From positions 1 to 64,000 of the forward strand of contig JBDTMZ010000004.1 of the NCBI GenBank assembly GCA_039934035.1: a DNA stretch of 64,000 nucleotides, in the 5' to 3' direction. The first letter of the stretch is position 1, and each line of letters opens with the position of its first letter. Under the pieces are notes generated by a model that was not told where the DNA came from, did not search any database, and saw only the letters and a program-made list of their open reading frames with translations. The translations under genes and the position numbers were made by a program. Source of the stretch: Solibacter sp039934035 (GTDB lineage Bacteria; Acidobacteriota; Terriglobia; Bryobacterales; Bryobacteraceae). Below are positions 51,388 to 60,596 of the stretch, one piece after another.

Positions 51388-52100
51388 CGCGCGCCCGTCC
51401 CTTTGAGTATCGTCTCCGCATGCAGGGCCCCTTCGGGCGTGTCTTCGTGCTTGAACATCAGGTAAAGATCGCGTCCGGCAGTCAGCATTTCCTGGGAGCG
51501 GAAGGCGATGGCGGCCACATCCTTCGGCGTGTAATCTGGTTTGCGCAGGCGGTAATACACGAAGTCCGCCGTGATCACTTCGGGAATTTCCAGTCTTTCC
51601 GATTCCGCCAGGCAGAGGGCAATGTTGTGCTCGCGCAGGATGTTGTAGACTTCTTCGTTGAGCCAGCTTGCGTGCCGGAATTCGAAGGCGTAGCGCAGTC
51701 CAGCGGGCAGCAGAGTGAGGTAATCGCGCAGCAGCGCCGCGTCGCATTTCATCGCCGGAGGCAGTTGGAATAGCACCGGACCAAGGCGGCGCGCGGTACG
51801 CAGTGGGTCGATCATCTTGAAGAAAAGTTCGGTCGCTTCGGCCGCGTTTTTCAGGCGCAGGATGTGGGTGAGGCGCATATTCGCCTTGCACGCGAACACG
51901 AAGCCCGCGGGCGTTTGAGCGACCCAGTTCTCTAGCGTGGCAACGGCGGGAAGACGGCGAAATGTGTAATTGATCTCCACGCAATTGAGGCGCTCGGCAT
52001 AGTGTTTGAGAAACTGGTTGGCCGGAGCCTTGGGGGGATAAAAGCCCGGCTTCCAGGCCGGGTACGCGAAGCCGGAAGTTCCGGCGTAAAGGGTCGCCAT
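51384..52100 (-). CDS. DUF72 family (YecE-like) protein
   Basis: A 238-residue TIM-barrel-like protein. Family signatures: YAGTSGFAYPAWKPGFYPP, VEINYTFRRLPAVATLENWV, FACKANMRLTHILRLKNA, GPVLFQLPP, and FEFRHASWLNEEVYNIL; the late YYRLRKPDYTPKDV is also typical. The family is widespread and its activity is unknown. It converges on the HicA-like gene with overlapping stop codons. Confidence 0.92.
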   Translation of the reverse strand: MATLYAGTSGFAYPAWKPGFYPPKAPANQFLKHYAERLNCVEINYTFRRLPAVATLENWVAQTPAGFVFACKANMRLTHILRLKNAAEATELFFKMIDPLRTARRLGPVLFQLPPAMKCDAALLRDYLTLLPAGLRYAFEFRHASWLNEEVYNILREHNIALCLAESERLEIPEVITADFVYYRLRKPDYTPKDVAAIAFRSQEMLTAGRDLYLMFKHEDTPEGALHAETILKGTGAR

Positions 52101-52162
52101 GGTTTAACATTATCTCTGGCCCGGCGCACGTTTTGGTAAGCGCCGGCGCGACGGAGATTCTT

Positions 52163-52516
52163 ATGTTTCTTGTGCACTGGATTGTCAACTGGCTGGTAGC
52201 GGCCCTGGCGCTCTGGCTGATGGCGCAAATCATCCCGGGAATCCAACTACGCGAATTCAAAACCGCACTGATCGCTACGGTGATTCTCGCGGTGGTGGAC
52301 ATCACCGTCGGTCCGATATTGCGCTTCATCGCACTGCCGATTACGTTCCTCACCCTGGGGCTTTTCAATTTCGTATTGAAAGCGGTATTCCTGAAACTGG
52401 CCTCCCTGTTCACGCCGGGATTCCGGATCGATGGTTTCCTGAATGCGGTATTAGGCGCGCTGGTGCTGACCGCGCTCGACATTGTCCTGAGGCGTGTCGC
52501 CTGGGCGACGCTGTAA
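52163..52516 (+). CDS. Phage-holin-4/YvlD-like small membrane protein
   Basis: A 117-residue protein with four hydrophobic helices: WIVNWLVAALALWLMAQIIP, LIATVILAVVDITVGPIL, LPITFLTLGLFNFVLKAVF and NAVLGALVLTALDIVL. The G-L-F-N-F-V-L-K-A pattern and length match the Phage_holin_4_2 (YvlD) family, which are mostly chromosomal membrane proteins in stress operons, not phage holins. ATG 52163 has GGAG at 52153-52156; an upstream GTG in frame is less likely. glcE starts 17 bp later. Confidence 0.82.
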   Translation: MFLVHWIVNWLVAALALWLMAQIIPGIQLREFKTALIATVILAVVDITVGPILRFIALPITFLTLGLFNFVLKAVFLKLASLFTPGFRIDGFLNAVLGALVLTALDIVLRRVAWATL

Positions 52517-52533
52517 ACGATACTCTAGAGACT

Positions 52534-53682
52534 GTGCTTGCCCCGACGCATCCCGCGGAACTGGCCGACGCGCTCCGTTGCGCTGCCGCCGATGGCCGCA
52601 CCATTTCCCTCATGGGGAGTTCCACCAAAAAACGTATGGGCGGACCGGTGGAGCCGGCCGATGTCGCGATTACCACGATGTCGCTGCGGGGCGTATTGCA
52701 GTACGAGCCGCGCGACCTGACAGTGAGCGTGCTGGCTGGGTTGAGCTGGTGCGAGTTCGTGAATCTGCTGGCGGAACACCGGCAAATGGTGCCGCTCGAT
52801 CCGCCTTACGAATCGGGCGCGACGGTAGGCGGTGTGATCGCGGCGAACTCCAGCGGACCGCGGCGCCGCCTGTACGGCACGGCACGCGACCTGGTGATTG
52901 GCATGACGTTCGCCACGCTGGAAGGCAAGCTGGTGAAGAGCGGCGGCATGGTGGTGAAGAACGTCGCGGGGCTCGATATGGCGAAGCTGATGATCGGTAG
53001 TTTCGGCACCCTGGCGGCGATCGCGGTGGTGAATTTCAAGCTGCAGCCGATGCCAGAGATCGAGCGCAGTTTCCTGCTGCCGTTCGAATCGCTGGCGGCG
53101 GCGATAGTGGCGCGCAACGCAGTGCTGCGCGGCCCGCTGCTGCCCTCGGCCATCGATCTGCTTAATCCCGCGGCGGCGCGGACGCTCGGGCACTCCGGAT
53201 GGCTGTTGGCGCTGCGCACCGGCGGCAACGAGGCGGCGGTACGACGCTACGAAACGGAGTTCGCGCAATATGGCGGGGCGCAGGCGTTCGAGGGCGCGGA
53301 CCAGGATACACTTTGGCGTCACGTAGTGAATTTCACCAAGCAGTTTTTAGCGGCACACGACGATGGCGCGGTGGTGAGAGTGTCGTGTACGCTGAAAGAT
53401 TCAGAAGCGGTCATGCAGGCATTCCCGGGCCCGGCGATTGCGCGCGCGGGGTCGGGCGTCTGCTACGGCTACTACGAAGAATCGCGTGCTGCCGCACAAT
53501 GGATGAAGAGTAGCGTGCCGCCGGAGTGCAGGGCGGTGATGGAATTCGCGGCCGACGAAGCGCGGCGGTCGCTGGAGCTGTGGCCCTCGCCGGGCGCCGA
53601 TCTTGAGATGATGAGACGGGTCAAGCACCTGTTCGATCCGAAGAATCTACTGAACCGTGGCCGACTTTACCGTATTATCTGA
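52534..53682 (+). CDS. glcE: Glycolate oxidase FAD-binding subunit GlcE
   Basis: A 382-residue FAD-dependent subunit of glycolate oxidase, which oxidises glycolate to glyoxylate with electrons going to the quinone pool. The VAO-type FAD domain is visible (PYESGATVGGVIAANSSGPRR, RDLVIGMTFATLEGKLVKSG, KNVAGLDMAKLMIGSFGTL) and the C-terminal VKHLFDPKNLLNRGRLY is standard. The GTG start at 52534 follows the small membrane gene. It overlaps glcF by 26 bp. The third subunit gene, glcD, is not in the window. Confidence 0.9.
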   Translation: MLAPTHPAELADALRCAAADGRTISLMGSSTKKRMGGPVEPADVAITTMSLRGVLQYEPRDLTVSVLAGLSWCEFVNLLAEHRQMVPLDPPYESGATVGGVIAANSSGPRRRLYGTARDLVIGMTFATLEGKLVKSGGMVVKNVAGLDMAKLMIGSFGTLAAIAVVNFKLQPMPEIERSFLLPFESLAAAIVARNAVLRGPLLPSAIDLLNPAAARTLGHSGWLLALRTGGNEAAVRRYETEFAQYGGAQAFEGADQDTLWRHVVNFTKQFLAAHDDGAVVRVSCTLKDSEAVMQAFPGPAIARAGSGVCYGYYEESRAAAQWMKSSVPPECRAVMEFAADEARRSLELWPSPGADLEMMRRVKHLFDPKNLLNRGRLYRII

Positions 53683-54958
53683 AAAGACCGGGCTGGGACC
53701 AAGACAGTTCGACCTCGATAAGTGCGTGCACTGCGGGTTGTGCCTGAACGCGTGCCCGACATATCGCGAGCTGGGTCTGGAGATGGATTCGCCGCGCGGG
53801 CGCATTTACCAGATGGTGCAGGTGGCCAACGGGGCCCCGATTACCGAATCGTATCGCGAGCATATCGATCTGTGCCTGGCGTGTCGCGGGTGCGAATCGG
53901 CATGTCCGTCCGGCGTGCCGTACGGGCGCATGGTGGAACACGCGCGCGCGGAGTTGGAAACGGTGGCAAAGCGTGGCTGGCTTTCGCGCAAGATGCGGCG
54001 CTTCGTATTCGGGCATGTGCTGCAATCGCGCGCCTTGCTTTCGATTGCCGGCACCGGGTTGTACCTGTTCGAGGTGTGCGGACTGAAAGCCCTTATGCGC
54101 GGCTTGGGCCACGTGAAACTGCTGGGGCGACTGGGCGACTTGATGCAACTCACGCCCTCGGCCGAGCCGCCCTTCTTCTTCAGCCAGATTGGACGCACGT
54201 TCTCGCCCGAGGGCGAGCGGACGCATCGCGTGGCGCTGCTGGCGGGGTGCATTGCCAATGTCAGTTTTGCGCGCTTGAACGAGGCCACCGTTCGCGTCTT
54301 GCAGCGCAATGGCTGCGAGGTGGTGGTGCCAGACGGGCAAGGCTGTTGCGGGGCGCTGCATCTGCATGCCGGCATGCGTGACGAAGCCCGGAAACTGGCG
54401 CGCCGCAATATCGATGCCATTCTGAACGGCGGTTTCGATGCGATCATTACCAACGCGGCGGGCTGCGGGTCGACGCTCAAGGAATACGGCGAGATCCTGG
54501 AGGACGACCCCGCGTACGCCGAAAAAGCGAAGCAGTTCTCGGCGCTCATGCGCGATGTCACGGAGTTCCTGAGCGGGTTGGAGTTGAATACTAAAATGGG
54601 GCGCGTGGACGCCGTGGTGACGTATCAGGATTCGTGCCACCTGGCGCACGGGCAGAAGGTGCGCGTGTCGCCGCGGCAATTGTTGGGCGCCGTGCCGGGC
54701 GTGCAGTTCCGCGAAATGGCGGGGTCCGATATCTGCTGCGGCAGCGCCGGGATTTACAACGTGGTGCAGAACGAGATGTCGATGCAGATTCTGCGGCACA
54801 AGATGGAAACGGTGAATGCCACGAAGGCCCAGATTGTGGCGACGGCCAATCCCGGCTGCATGCTGCAATTGCAGGCCGGCGTGCGGATGCATGGCAGCGG
54901 TCAGCAGGTCATGCACGTGGTGGAAGTGCTCGATCTGGCTTACCGCAACGGGAAGTAG
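53657..54958 (+). CDS. glcF: Glycolate oxidase iron-sulfur subunit GlcF
   Basis: A 433-residue protein with two 4Fe-4S clusters: C23, C26, C29, C33 (CVHCGLCLNACP) and C73, C76, C79, C83 (CLACRGCESACP), then two CCG domains (GQGCCGALHLHAG, NAAGCGSTLKEYG, QDSCHLAHGQ, DICCGSAGIYN). It passes electrons from the flavin subunits to quinone. The GTG start lies inside the end of glcE, so the two are coupled. The same fold also occurs in lactate and glycerol-3-phosphate oxidases, but with glcE next door glycolate is the best call. Confidence 0.92.
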   Translation: MADFTVLSEKTGLGPRQFDLDKCVHCGLCLNACPTYRELGLEMDSPRGRIYQMVQVANGAPITESYREHIDLCLACRGCESACPSGVPYGRMVEHARAELETVAKRGWLSRKMRRFVFGHVLQSRALLSIAGTGLYLFEVCGLKALMRGLGHVKLLGRLGDLMQLTPSAEPPFFFSQIGRTFSPEGERTHRVALLAGCIANVSFARLNEATVRVLQRNGCEVVVPDGQGCCGALHLHAGMRDEARKLARRNIDAILNGGFDAIITNAAGCGSTLKEYGEILEDDPAYAEKAKQFSALMRDVTEFLSGLELNTKMGRVDAVVTYQDSCHLAHGQKVRVSPRQLLGAVPGVQFREMAGSDICCGSAGIYNVVQNEMSMQILRHKMETVNATKAQIVATANPGCMLQLQAGVRMHGSGQQVMHVVEVLDLAYRNGK

Positions 54959-55056
54959 AAAGCCAGGCCCGCTGTAAAAGATCGATCCCTTTACGGTCGC
55001 GGCCCGGCAAACACTGAATCAGCCGCGCCCGTGCGAGCGATCTTTGCGGCGGGCAG

Positions 55057-56904
55057 CTACGCGACCCGCTCCTGATCCTTGTACTGGAGTTGATAGAGCT
55101 TCCAATAAATGCCGCGCTGCACCAGTAATTCCTGGTGCGTGCCCGCTTCGCGCAGCTTTCCTTTGTGCATCACCAGAATGCGGTCAGCGCGCTGAATGGT
55201 GGACAGGCGGTGCGCGATCACGATGCTGGTACGGCCTTCCACCATGCGATTCAGCGCGTCGCGTACGCGGAATTCAGTCTCCGTATCCACACTCGAAGTG
55301 GCCTCGTCCAAAATCAGATAGCGCGGATTGTGGGCCAGCGCGCGGGCGAAGCTGATCAGCTGCTTCTGGCCGGTGGAGAGTCCGCTGCCGCGTTCGCGGA
55401 TGGTGTGGCCGAAGCGCTCGGGCAAGGTGCGGATGAAGTCCATCAGGTTGACCTGCTCGGCCGCGGCCTCCACGGCGTCATCGCGAATGCCCTCGGTGCC
55501 GAGACGAATATTCTCGGCGAGCGTTCCGGTGAAGAGGTAGGGATCCTGCAGCACGACGCCGAACATGCGGCGGAGTTCGAGCGGGTCGAACTCGCGCAGG
55601 TCGGTACCGCCGATGCGGATGCTGCCGCGCTGCAGATCGTAGAAGCGCAGCAGCAGGCTGATGATGGTGGTCTTGCCCGCCCCGGTGTGGCCCACCACGG
55701 CGATGGTCTCGCCCGGCACGATGGTGAAGCTGACGTCGCGCAGCACCCAATCTTCGTCCTTATAGGCGAACCATACGTGATCGAATTCGATGGGCGCGAT
55801 GGCGGCGGGAACGGCCACCGGTGTGGCGGGCGCGATCACGGTGGGTCCGGTGTCGAGTAACTTGAAGACGCGCTCGGCGGACGCCATGGCGGACTGCAGG
55901 ATGTTGTACTTCTCGCTCAGGTCCTGAATCGGGCGGAAGAACCGCAGTCCGTACTGTAGGAATGCCGCCACCACGCCCAGGGAAAGCGCGCCGCTCTGCA
56001 CGCGGAATCCACCGTACGTGAGGATGGAGGCCAGCGCCAGCATCGAGATGCATTCCACCACGGGATAAAACCAGCCGTATGCCGTGATCGCGTCCTTGTA
56101 GGCGAGCATGTGCTGGCGATTGACTTCCTCGAACTCGCGTCCGGAGCGGGGCTCGCGATTGAAAAGCTGCAGCACCACAATGCCGGTGATGTGCTCCTGC
56201 AGATAGGCGCTGATCTTGGCAATCGCCACGCGGATGCGGCGGTAGCTTTGGGTCACGCTGCGCCGGAAAATTGCCGTGGTGAGGATGACGAACGGCATGG
56301 CGACCAGCATGATGGCGGTCAGCAGCGGGCTGAAGCTGAACATGATGGCCAGGATGAAGACCAGCACCAGCAGATCGCCGAGGATGGTGACCAGGCCGGA
56401 GGCGAAGAGGTCGTTGAGCACGTCGACGTCGGTGGTGACGCGCGTGACGAGCCGTCCCACGGGGTTGCGGTCGTAGAAGGCGAGGTCGAGCGTTTGCAGG
56501 TGCGCCATGAGTTGGCGGCGCAGATCGAACATGGCGAGCTGGCCGGTGTACTGCATGAGGTACGTCTGGAAAAACTCGCAAACGAAGTTCGCCCCCAGCA
56601 CGGCGAGGTACAGCATGCCGATGCGCGCCAGCCCGTCCGCGGCATTTGCCGGGAGCCAGCCGGCGAGAAAGCCGGGCGGCGAACCTCCCGTGGGCGCGAT
56701 GTAGCGATCCACCGCCGTGCGCGTCAGCAGGGGGCCGAGCACCTGCAGCGCCGATTGCACCAGCAGGAACGCCAGTGAGACGGCGATGCGCGCGCGGTAG
56801 GGCCGCATGTAACCGATCAGACGGCGCATCAGGCGCCCGTCATATGCTTTGCCGAGGACTTCCTCTTCCACTACCTCCAGTCTAAACGGGGAGCGGCGGC
56901 GCAT
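55057..56904 (-). CDS. ABC exporter, fused permease and ATPase
   Basis: A 615-residue half-transporter: six transmembrane helices (first YRARIAVSLAFLLVQSALQV) followed by an ATPase with Walker A GHTGAGKTT, Q-loop VVLQDPYLF, signature LSTGQKQL (variant of LSGGQ), Walker B YLILDEATSSVD and switch His in VIAHRLSTI. It resembles the MsbA/LmrA-like multidrug or lipid exporter group (MdlB type). ATG 56904 is preferred; the longer upstream frame is Pro/Gly-rich and overlaps the divergent exosortase start. Other MdlA/B systems act as heterodimers, but no partner gene is adjacent, so it probably homodimerises. Confidence 0.9.
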   Translation of the reverse strand: MRRRSPFRLEVVEEEVLGKAYDGRLMRRLIGYMRPYRARIAVSLAFLLVQSALQVLGPLLTRTAVDRYIAPTGGSPPGFLAGWLPANAADGLARIGMLYLAVLGANFVCEFFQTYLMQYTGQLAMFDLRRQLMAHLQTLDLAFYDRNPVGRLVTRVTTDVDVLNDLFASGLVTILGDLLVLVFILAIMFSFSPLLTAIMLVAMPFVILTTAIFRRSVTQSYRRIRVAIAKISAYLQEHITGIVVLQLFNREPRSGREFEEVNRQHMLAYKDAITAYGWFYPVVECISMLALASILTYGGFRVQSGALSLGVVAAFLQYGLRFFRPIQDLSEKYNILQSAMASAERVFKLLDTGPTVIAPATPVAVPAAIAPIEFDHVWFAYKDEDWVLRDVSFTIVPGETIAVVGHTGAGKTTIISLLLRFYDLQRGSIRIGGTDLREFDPLELRRMFGVVLQDPYLFTGTLAENIRLGTEGIRDDAVEAAAEQVNLMDFIRTLPERFGHTIRERGSGLSTGQKQLISFARALAHNPRYLILDEATSSVDTETEFRVRDALNRMVEGRTSIVIAHRLSTIQRADRILVMHKGKLREAGTHQELLVQRGIYWKLYQLQYKDQERVA

Positions 56905-57023
56905 GCTGAAAGGCGCGATGTCCGTGCCGCCCGACTCCGACCCCGTACCGGGTGATCCGGTACCGGGTGGGGCGGGAGTGCGGCCCTGCTGGTATGATGT
57001 CCGTAGCGTAGTGGCGAGTACAT

Positions 57024-57893
57024 ATGACCCCGGTGTTAGAAACCCCATCGAAAAATAGCTTGCCGTGGACAGGTATTGCCTGGTTCGCCGCCTTGCTGCT
57101 GGCCGTATACCTCCCGGTATTGAGGGCTCTGGTCCGGCAGTGGAACAACGATCCCGACATGGGGCACGGGTTCTTCGTGCCGATTATCGTGGGCTATATC
57201 GTCTGGCAATACCGCGGCGAATTGCTCGCCATGAAGCCCGAACCCAACTGGTGGGGGCTCCTGGTGATTGCGTGGGGCGCGATTCAACTGTTGATCGCGA
57301 CTCTGGGCGCGGAGTTGTTCACAGCGCGTATGTCTTTTGTGATCACGCTGATCGGTGTGGTTTGGACGCTGTTCGGCACAGCCATGCTGCGCAAGCTGGC
57401 GTTTCCCCTGTTCCTGCTGTTCTTCATGCTGCCGATTCCCGCGGTGATCTATAGCGCGGCCACCTTCAAGCTGCAGATTCTGGCCAGCCAACTGGCCGAT
57501 GGGGCGCTGACCCTGTTATCCGTGCCGGTGCTGCGCGAAGGCAACGTCCTGGAGCTGCCGAATCAGAAGCTGTCAGTGGTGGACGCCTGTAGCGGGATCC
57601 GGTCGCTGCTCTCGCTGACCTTCCTTTCGCTGGTTTACGGATACTTCTTCGAGCGGAAGACGTGGGTGCGGGTGGTACTGTTCTTTTCCACCATTCCGAT
57701 CGCCATCGTCGCCAACGCCAGCCGCGTGACCATGACCGGCATCATGACGCAGATTAAGGCCGAGTTGGCCGAGGGCTTCTTTCACGAGGCGGAAGGCTGG
57801 GTCATCTTCATGGTCGCGCTCGTGATCCTGATCGTGTGGCATCAGGTTCTGGTGCGCGGAGTTAATTTTGTGAATGCGAGGAGGGCGCGATGA
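57024..57893 (+). CDS. Exosortase (XrtA/EpsH family) membrane transpeptidase
   Basis: A 289-residue membrane protein with eight or so helices and the exosortase catalytic set: C189 in VVDACSGIRSLLSL, R234 in NASRVTMTG and H254 in EGFFHEAEGW. Exosortases recognise C-terminal sorting tags (PEP-CTERM and relatives), cleave them and attach the protein to the surface, often with exopolysaccharide. The downstream EpsI-domain gene overlaps it by 4 bp, a standard pairing. No tagged substrate gene was found in the window, so the sorting signal is unknown. Confidence 0.9.
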   Translation: MTPVLETPSKNSLPWTGIAWFAALLLAVYLPVLRALVRQWNNDPDMGHGFFVPIIVGYIVWQYRGELLAMKPEPNWWGLLVIAWGAIQLLIATLGAELFTARMSFVITLIGVVWTLFGTAMLRKLAFPLFLLFFMLPIPAVIYSAATFKLQILASQLADGALTLLSVPVLREGNVLELPNQKLSVVDACSGIRSLLSLTFLSLVYGYFFERKTWVRVVLFFSTIPIAIVANASRVTMTGIMTQIKAELAEGFFHEAEGWVIFMVALVILIVWHQVLVRGVNFVNARRAR

Positions 57894-58546
57894 ATGTTTT
57901 CAAGAACCGGTATGCGCGCGTCGTAACCGCCGTATTGCTGTTGCAGGGGCTGGTGTTCTACGCAGTGGCGCTGCGTGCGGAGAGTACCCCGCCGGTGTTG
58001 CCGCTCGCCTCCCTCGCCAACCGCCTGGGCGGGTGGCAGATGTACAAAGATGTGCAGATCGACCAGGAGACCCTGGATGTGTTGAAGGCAGACGATACGT
58101 TGAACCGTGTCTACGTCACTTCCGAGAAGAACGCCAGCGCCTTCCTGTTTGTGGCTTTTTTTAAGACGCAGCGGACCGGCCAGGCGCCGCATTCTCCCAA
58201 GAACTGCCTGCCGGGCAATGGCTACGAGCCATTGGAATCGGGGTCCATCGAGGTGGCGATTCCCGGCCGCGAGCAGCCCATCGTGATCAATCGCTATCTG
58301 ACGGCGCGCGGCGACGAAAAGAGCGTCACCCTGTACTGGTATCAGAGTCATGGCCGGGTGATTGCCGGTGAATTCTCGGCCAAGTTCTGGCTGATTGCGG
58401 ATTCCATTCGTTTTCACCGCAGCGATACGTCGCTGGTCAAGGTGGTGGTCCCCGTCCGCGATAACGATGCGGCAGCCGCTACCAAAACCGCGGTGGAGTT
58501 CGTGAAGACCGTATTCCCGCCGCTGTCCGGCCAGTTGCCTTCCTAG
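57890..58546 (+). CDS. EpsI family protein
   Basis: A 218-residue protein with one N-terminal helix (VVTAVLLLQGLVFYAVAL) and an extracytoplasmic EpsI domain: GGWQMYKDVQID, VAFFKTQRTGQAPHSPKNCLPGNGYEP, given in parts, and VTLYWYQSHGRVIAGEFSAK. This domain is found either fused to exosortases or next to them, as here. Its ATGA overlap with the exosortase stop indicates coupled translation. Proposed to help processing of exosortase substrates or matrix polysaccharide, but this is not established. Confidence 0.88.
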   Translation: MNVFKNRYARVVTAVLLLQGLVFYAVALRAESTPPVLPLASLANRLGGWQMYKDVQIDQETLDVLKADDTLNRVYVTSEKNASAFLFVAFFKTQRTGQAPHSPKNCLPGNGYEPLESGSIEVAIPGREQPIVINRYLTARGDEKSVTLYWYQSHGRVIAGEFSAKFWLIADSIRFHRSDTSLVKVVVPVRDNDAAAATKTAVEFVKTVFPPLSGQLPS

Positions 58547-58614
58547 CGAGCGATCTCGCCTGCACAAGTTAGGGCCGACTGCCACATTTGCGAGGCATCG
58601 CTCAAGGGCCCTTC

Positions 58615-59664
58615 TTACCGCGGGTGGGTGAATTCGTTGGCGTGCGGGACTAGCCGGAAGTAGAGCTGGTCCGGCAGATCGGTGCGCCAGTAGCCCTGCC
58701 ACTGCGCGAAGCCGGCGAAGCCCACAAACAGAACGGTAACACCTGCTGCAATCGCCCAGGCCGGCACCTTGCGGCGGCGCGGGGCGGACATGAACAGCGC
58801 TCCGGCGGCGGGGCACTCGGCCACACACTCCATGCAGCCAATGCACTCGGCGGATTGAATGGTGACCAGCTTATCCACCGGCAGGACGGACGGGCAGGCT
58901 TTGGCGCACTTGCCGCAATCGATGCAGAGACTGGTGTCGCGGCGGATGCGCAGTGGGCTCGCCAGGGAGGCCAGTCCCATGAGAGCGCCGTACGGGCAGA
59001 GATAACGGCACCAGAAGTTCTGGATGAACACGGAAGCAATCACCAGCAGGGCGACCGTGATGCCCCCGGCGACGCCCATATATCGGAAGAAGTTGAGCAT
59101 CTTCACGTCGGACACGATGCCGTACGGGCCTTCCAGGAAGGCGCGGATGGCGTCCACGGACATGGAGCCCACGGCGAAGAGGAACAGCCCGAGCAGCACG
59201 TACTTCAGGCTGCGCAAGCCGATGTCGAGCTTGCGGGGCACGCGGAAATTGCGGCCGAACGTCTGCCGCCCCAACTTCCACAGGTACTCCGACATGGTGC
59301 CTACGGGGCAGAGCCAACCGCAGAAGCTTTTGCGGAAAATCCAGGAGGCGGAAAGGAAGGCGAGCAACAGAAACATGCCTGCCGGATGCAGGCGCGGCAT
59401 TTCACCGGCAAGCAGTAACACCTTTAAATTCATCAGGGAAGCGATGGGGAGCCAGCCTTCGACTCCGGGTGGCCGGCTGGCGGCCATCGTCCGGCCGCCG
59501 CTCTCGAAATAGCGGACAAACAGATAAAACTGGATGCCAATCCAGAGGTTCAGCGCGAAAAAGCTGAACTGGAGGGTGCGGCGAAGCTTCTGGGAATAGT
59601 CTTTTAAGGCGCGCTTCAGGAGTTTTTTGCGGGCTGGCTTGGGAGGCGCTGCTGCGGTGGCCAT
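58615..59664 (-). CDS. NapH-like membrane 4Fe-4S ferredoxin-type protein
   Basis: A 349-residue polytopic membrane protein. Two FeS-flavin style membrane loops CGWLCPVG and CRYLCPYGALMG are followed by two 4Fe-4S clusters (CIDCGKCAKACP and CIGCMECVAECP) and a final membrane helix. This is the NapH/RdxA/NosR-like design, used to pass electrons between quinol and periplasmic partners. No nap, nos or cco genes are adjacent, so the partner is not known; the multiheme system lies 30 kb away and is only a speculative link. Confidence 0.82.
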   Translation of the reverse strand: MATAAAPPKPARKKLLKRALKDYSQKLRRTLQFSFFALNLWIGIQFYLFVRYFESGGRTMAASRPPGVEGWLPIASLMNLKVLLLAGEMPRLHPAGMFLLLAFLSASWIFRKSFCGWLCPVGTMSEYLWKLGRQTFGRNFRVPRKLDIGLRSLKYVLLGLFLFAVGSMSVDAIRAFLEGPYGIVSDVKMLNFFRYMGVAGGITVALLVIASVFIQNFWCRYLCPYGALMGLASLASPLRIRRDTSLCIDCGKCAKACPSVLPVDKLVTIQSAECIGCMECVAECPAAGALFMSAPRRRKVPAWAIAAGVTVLFVGFAGFAQWQGYWRTDLPDQLYFRLVPHANEFTHPR

Positions 59665-59746
59665 GACTTCCTACCTCAATTTAAGACTATGCTGTCGAAA
59701 ATTGCAACGCAGTGACCTGAGTCACAAGACCCGCACCGGTCCGCCT

Positions 59747-60457
59747 TCAGGCGACGGCGGACTGCCAGGTCTGGTAGAGGGCGGAGCGCTCTTCGGGCGA
59801 TAAAGGAGTGGGGTTTGGACTGGGCGAATCGTCGAGGCAGTGATTGTTGACGTAACAATCGAGCTTTTGGCGCATGGCGGCGCGCCCGCGGTGAAGGCGC
59901 GTTTTGACCACGTCGGTGCTCAGTCCCAGCACCTGGGACGTTTCCTCCGTGGTCAGTTCCTCCATATCGCGCAGCAGGACCACGGCCCGGTAGGAGGGGG
60001 GCAACTCGACAATCACGCGATCGATCACCGCGCGTAGTTCGTTGGTGAGCAGGCTGCCTTCCGGGGGGCGAGCCGCGTCGGCCACCTGTTCGGAGGCGGG
60101 CAGTTCGTCGAGAGAGAATTCGTGGGCCGGGGCGAAAACGCTTTTGCGGCGCTGCATCAGGCAGACATTGCGGGCAATGCGGAAGACCCAGGCGCGGACA
60201 CGGTCCGGTTCGCGCAATTGATCGAAGCTTTCGAAGACTTTCAGCAGGGTCTCCTGCGCCACCTCTTCGGCGTCTTCGGGACTGCCGCACATCAGCCAGC
60301 TGAAATGGAAAATCTTCGAGCGGAAGTGCTCCACGAAGTGCTCGAAGGCGTGCGGTTCGCCGGCCAGGAGGGCACGCGCCAGTTCGGATTCCGCGGGAGA
60401 TTCCACACCCCGATTGTACCCCGTCAATCGGAGTTGCAGGTTGTTTGGTATGATCAC
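59747..60457 (-). CDS. ECF-type RNA polymerase sigma factor
   Basis: A 236-residue sigma factor with region 2 (FRSKIFHFSWLMCGSPEDAE, EVAQETLLKVFESFDQLREP, RAWVFRIARNVCLMQRRK) and region 4 (LPPSYRAVVLLRDMEELTTE, ETSQVLGLSTDVVKTRLHRG). The C-terminal 35 residues after region 4 (CYVNNHCLDDSPSPNPTPLS) are an unusual short extension with two Cys. It starts at GTG 60457 or, less extended, at GTG 60406 (VESPAESELARALL), which has GGGGTG just upstream. No zinc anti-sigma gene is adjacent. An RsbW-like kinase gene is divergent 140 bp away. Confidence 0.88.
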   Translation of the reverse strand: MIIPNNLQLRLTGYNRGVESPAESELARALLAGEPHAFEHFVEHFRSKIFHFSWLMCGSPEDAEEVAQETLLKVFESFDQLREPDRVRAWVFRIARNVCLMQRRKSVFAPAHEFSLDELPASEQVADAARPPEGSLLTNELRAVIDRVIVELPPSYRAVVLLRDMEELTTEETSQVLGLSTDVVKTRLHRGRAAMRQKLDCYVNNHCLDDSPSPNPTPLSPEERSALYQTWQSAVA

Positions 60458-60596
60458 GAAGGTTCTTTTATAGCGAGGCGCGGGGGTGTTCCGGGAGGGG
60501 TGCTCCTTGACTTTCGCATCCCCGGTAATTTATTCTGTCGATTCGCTTTGGCCACGAATCAGGTGTGTCGTTCCCGACCGTTACGGGCACGCAGGT

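Noticed and set aside
51388..51773. Extension of the HicA frame to 204 residues
   Set aside because: It runs antisense through the DUF72 gene, has no HicA-like sequence, and a one-base shift gives a normal end.
52163..52516. Sign of a prophage from the holin-like gene
   Set aside because: The YvlD/Phage_holin_4_2 family is mostly chromosomal and no other phage gene is nearby.
56930..57048. N-terminal extension of the ABC exporter to 663 residues
   Set aside because: The added part is a Pro/Gly-rich reading of the CCGGTACCGGGTG repeats and overlaps the exosortase start; ATG 56904 gives the normal protein.
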